Shown piece by piece: positions 62,881-64,000 of a stretch of DNA of 64,000 nucleotides (its first letter is position 1; the number at the start of each line of letters is the position of its first letter). This stretch comes from Terrimicrobium sacchariphilum (GTDB lineage Bacteria; Verrucomicrobiota; Verrucomicrobiia; Chthoniobacterales; Terrimicrobiaceae), in assembly GCF_001613545.1 (NCBI RefSeq), contig NZ_BDCO01000002.1, forward strand, positions 3,472,001-3,536,000, given 5' to 3'. The position numbers and the translations under genes were made by a program. Below the pieces are notes generated by a model. It made no database searches and was not told where the DNA came from. It worked only from the letters and a program-made list of their open reading frames with translations.

Positions 62881-64000
62881 TCAGCTCTTGGCCGCGGCCG
62901 TAGTCTCCGGCTCCCGTGCGGCGACCGTGACCTGAATCCATGCAGCGCGGGCTGTGACCCAGAGGGGAACCTCCAGGGTATTGTCCTCGGTCACGCGAAA
63001 TCCAACCAGGCGCGAACGATCCTCGTTGAGATCAGTCAATTCCACCGATACCACCCGCTGATCTGGGGGAACCTTCAGGCTGATCTGCGAGGCAAAGTCG
63101 ACGTCGCGCTTTTGCAGCTGGTTCATGCGCCAGAATCCGATGAGGTACGAACCACCTCGCGACCAGGAGAAGGACTTGATCTTTTCCGGCGCAACGGAGA
63201 AGGACACTGGCAGGTCGATCGCGGCCAGCGAGCCGACATCGCCAAAGGCTTCCGCGATGCGTCGATAGGCCAGGAAGGCGGGACGCAGGCGCGAGGTATC
63301 TTTGGCAACGATGCCAAAGTTTGCCTCGTAGTCGTAGTCCACCTCATCCTGCTTGAAGTCATACCAGTAGAAGCCCGCCACCGGCACGCCGCGCAGACGC
63401 AGGTTCAGGGCGAGCAGCACCTGGCGGGTGAGATAATCCGCCTGCCGGATTTCGCTATCGACCTTGCTGTAGCCCTGCTTGCTTACGGAGTATCCGATCT
63501 CGGTGATGTAGAAGGGGAGAGATTTGTTCTCCGGGGTCTTCGCGCGGCCGAGAGCCAGCCAGTCGCGGACTTCTTTCTCATAACCTTCCGGATCGAGACG
63601 ATCCTGCAACACATCGCCACCTTCCGGGGCGGAGGCACCGCGATACGGATGCGCGCTGATTCCATCGGCAAACTTGAGCAGTCCTTGCTCAAAGGCTTTT
63701 TCCGACCAGATCCGGGCGATGTCTTTTGGGCCTTCCACGAGCTCCTTGAGGTTTTCGTGTTCCCATGCCCCGCCCCATCCCGAGACAGATCCCACGACGA
63801 GATGGGTGTCCGGCGCAACCTCGCGTATGGCTTTGGCAAAGGCCCGCGCGGAGGCTACGAATTCCTCGATCGATCCATCCCAGAATCCCTTGAGATTGGG
63901 TTCATTGTGCAGTTCGACTGCGGTAACGGAGGGATGGTCTTTTGCTAATTGGCCGATCCACTTTGCGAAGGCGGCGACATTGGGATCGGATTTCTTGCCA
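62881..64000 (-). CDS. Clan GH-A glycoside hydrolase (N-terminus outside window)
   Basis: The frame is open to the window edge, so the gene continues upstream. The visible 372 residues include an acid/base motif VELHNEPNLKGFWDG, a strand with ISAHPYRG, the nucleophile region LPFYITEIGYS, and GFYWYDFKQDEVDYDYEANF, followed by a C-terminal beta domain. The pattern is that of clan GH-A enzymes of GH39/GH5-like type and resembles the glycosidase at 17824-19281. Export cannot be judged without the N-terminus. Symporter 2 follows 74 bases downstream. Confidence 0.75.
   Translation of the reverse strand, partial: GKKSDPNVAAFAKWIGQLAKDHPSVTAVELHNEPNLKGFWDGSIEEFVASARAFAKAIREVAPDTHLVVGSVSGWGGAWEHENLKELVEGPKDIARIWSEKAFEQGLLKFADGISAHPYRGASAPEGGDVLQDRLDPEGYEKEVRDWLALGRAKTPENKSLPFYITEIGYSVSKQGYSKVDSEIRQADYLTRQVLLALNLRLRGVPVAGFYWYDFKQDEVDYDYEANFGIVAKDTSRLRPAFLAYRRIAEAFGDVGSLAAIDLPVSFSVAPEKIKSFSWSRGGSYLIGFWRMNQLQKRDVDFASQISLKVPPDQRVVSVELTDLNEDRSRLVGFRVTEDNTLEVPLWVTARAAWIQVTVAAREPETTAAAKS

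Overview
The window looks like a carbohydrate-foraging chromosomal region of a Verrucomicrobium, probably Spartobacteria/Chthoniobacterales-like. This is inferred from four-gene pseudopilin sets of the 'Verru_Chthon cassette' type, PEP-CTERM proteins built of autotransporter-type beta-strand repeats, GntR/LacI chimeric regulators and many secreted glycosidases. No rRNA, tRNA, CRISPR array or intact insertion sequence was seen.

Layout. (1) 1-16.4 kb: a GH1 beta-glucosidase operon is divergent from an unusual GH1-AraC fusion regulator whose glycosidase domain has lost both catalytic glutamates. Next come a PEP-CTERM repeat protein, a secreted GH16 enzyme, pseudopilin cassette 1 (order B-C-D-A, + strand) and a secreted clan GH-A glycosidase. 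(2) 16.5-35.3 kb: an operon of secreted proteins (SGNH-type acetylesterase, clan GH-A glycosidase, two small beta-rich proteins), a second PEP-CTERM protein, a GntR/LacI regulator, cassette 2 (B-C-A-D, - strand), and a divergent GH38 alpha-mannosidase, SSS symporter and DUF2264 gene. (3) 35.7-64 kb: a GH2 beta-galactosidase, a third PEP-CTERM protein, an operon of a carbohydrate-binding protein, a DUF4838 protein and a GH130 enzyme, then a long operon running cassette 3 (D-B-C-A) - small secreted protein - GH38 - mutarotase-like protein. A divergent GntR/LacI regulator, a secreted protein, a short zone of gene remnants (oxidoreductase and integrase fragments), a second SSS symporter and a truncated glycosidase close the window.

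How it may work together. The same kit recurs three times: local regulator, cell-surface repeat protein, pseudopilin cassette and carbohydrate-active enzymes, with a sodium:solute symporter in two of the three. There is no SusC/SusD pair. The four cassette proteins resemble the minor pseudopilins GspH, I, J and K that form the tip of type II secretion pseudopili, but no motor, secretin or major pseudopilin is present. My inference is that each locus supplies its own tip complex to a shared machine elsewhere, specialised for secreting or capturing one glycan.

Candidate operators support locus-level regulation. TTTGG-N4-CCA palindromes lie in four intergenic regions of the third locus, including the promoter of its own regulator. 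An ATTTTGCATAAAAT-type motif is shared between the promoter of the second regulator and the cassette 2/GH38 promoter.
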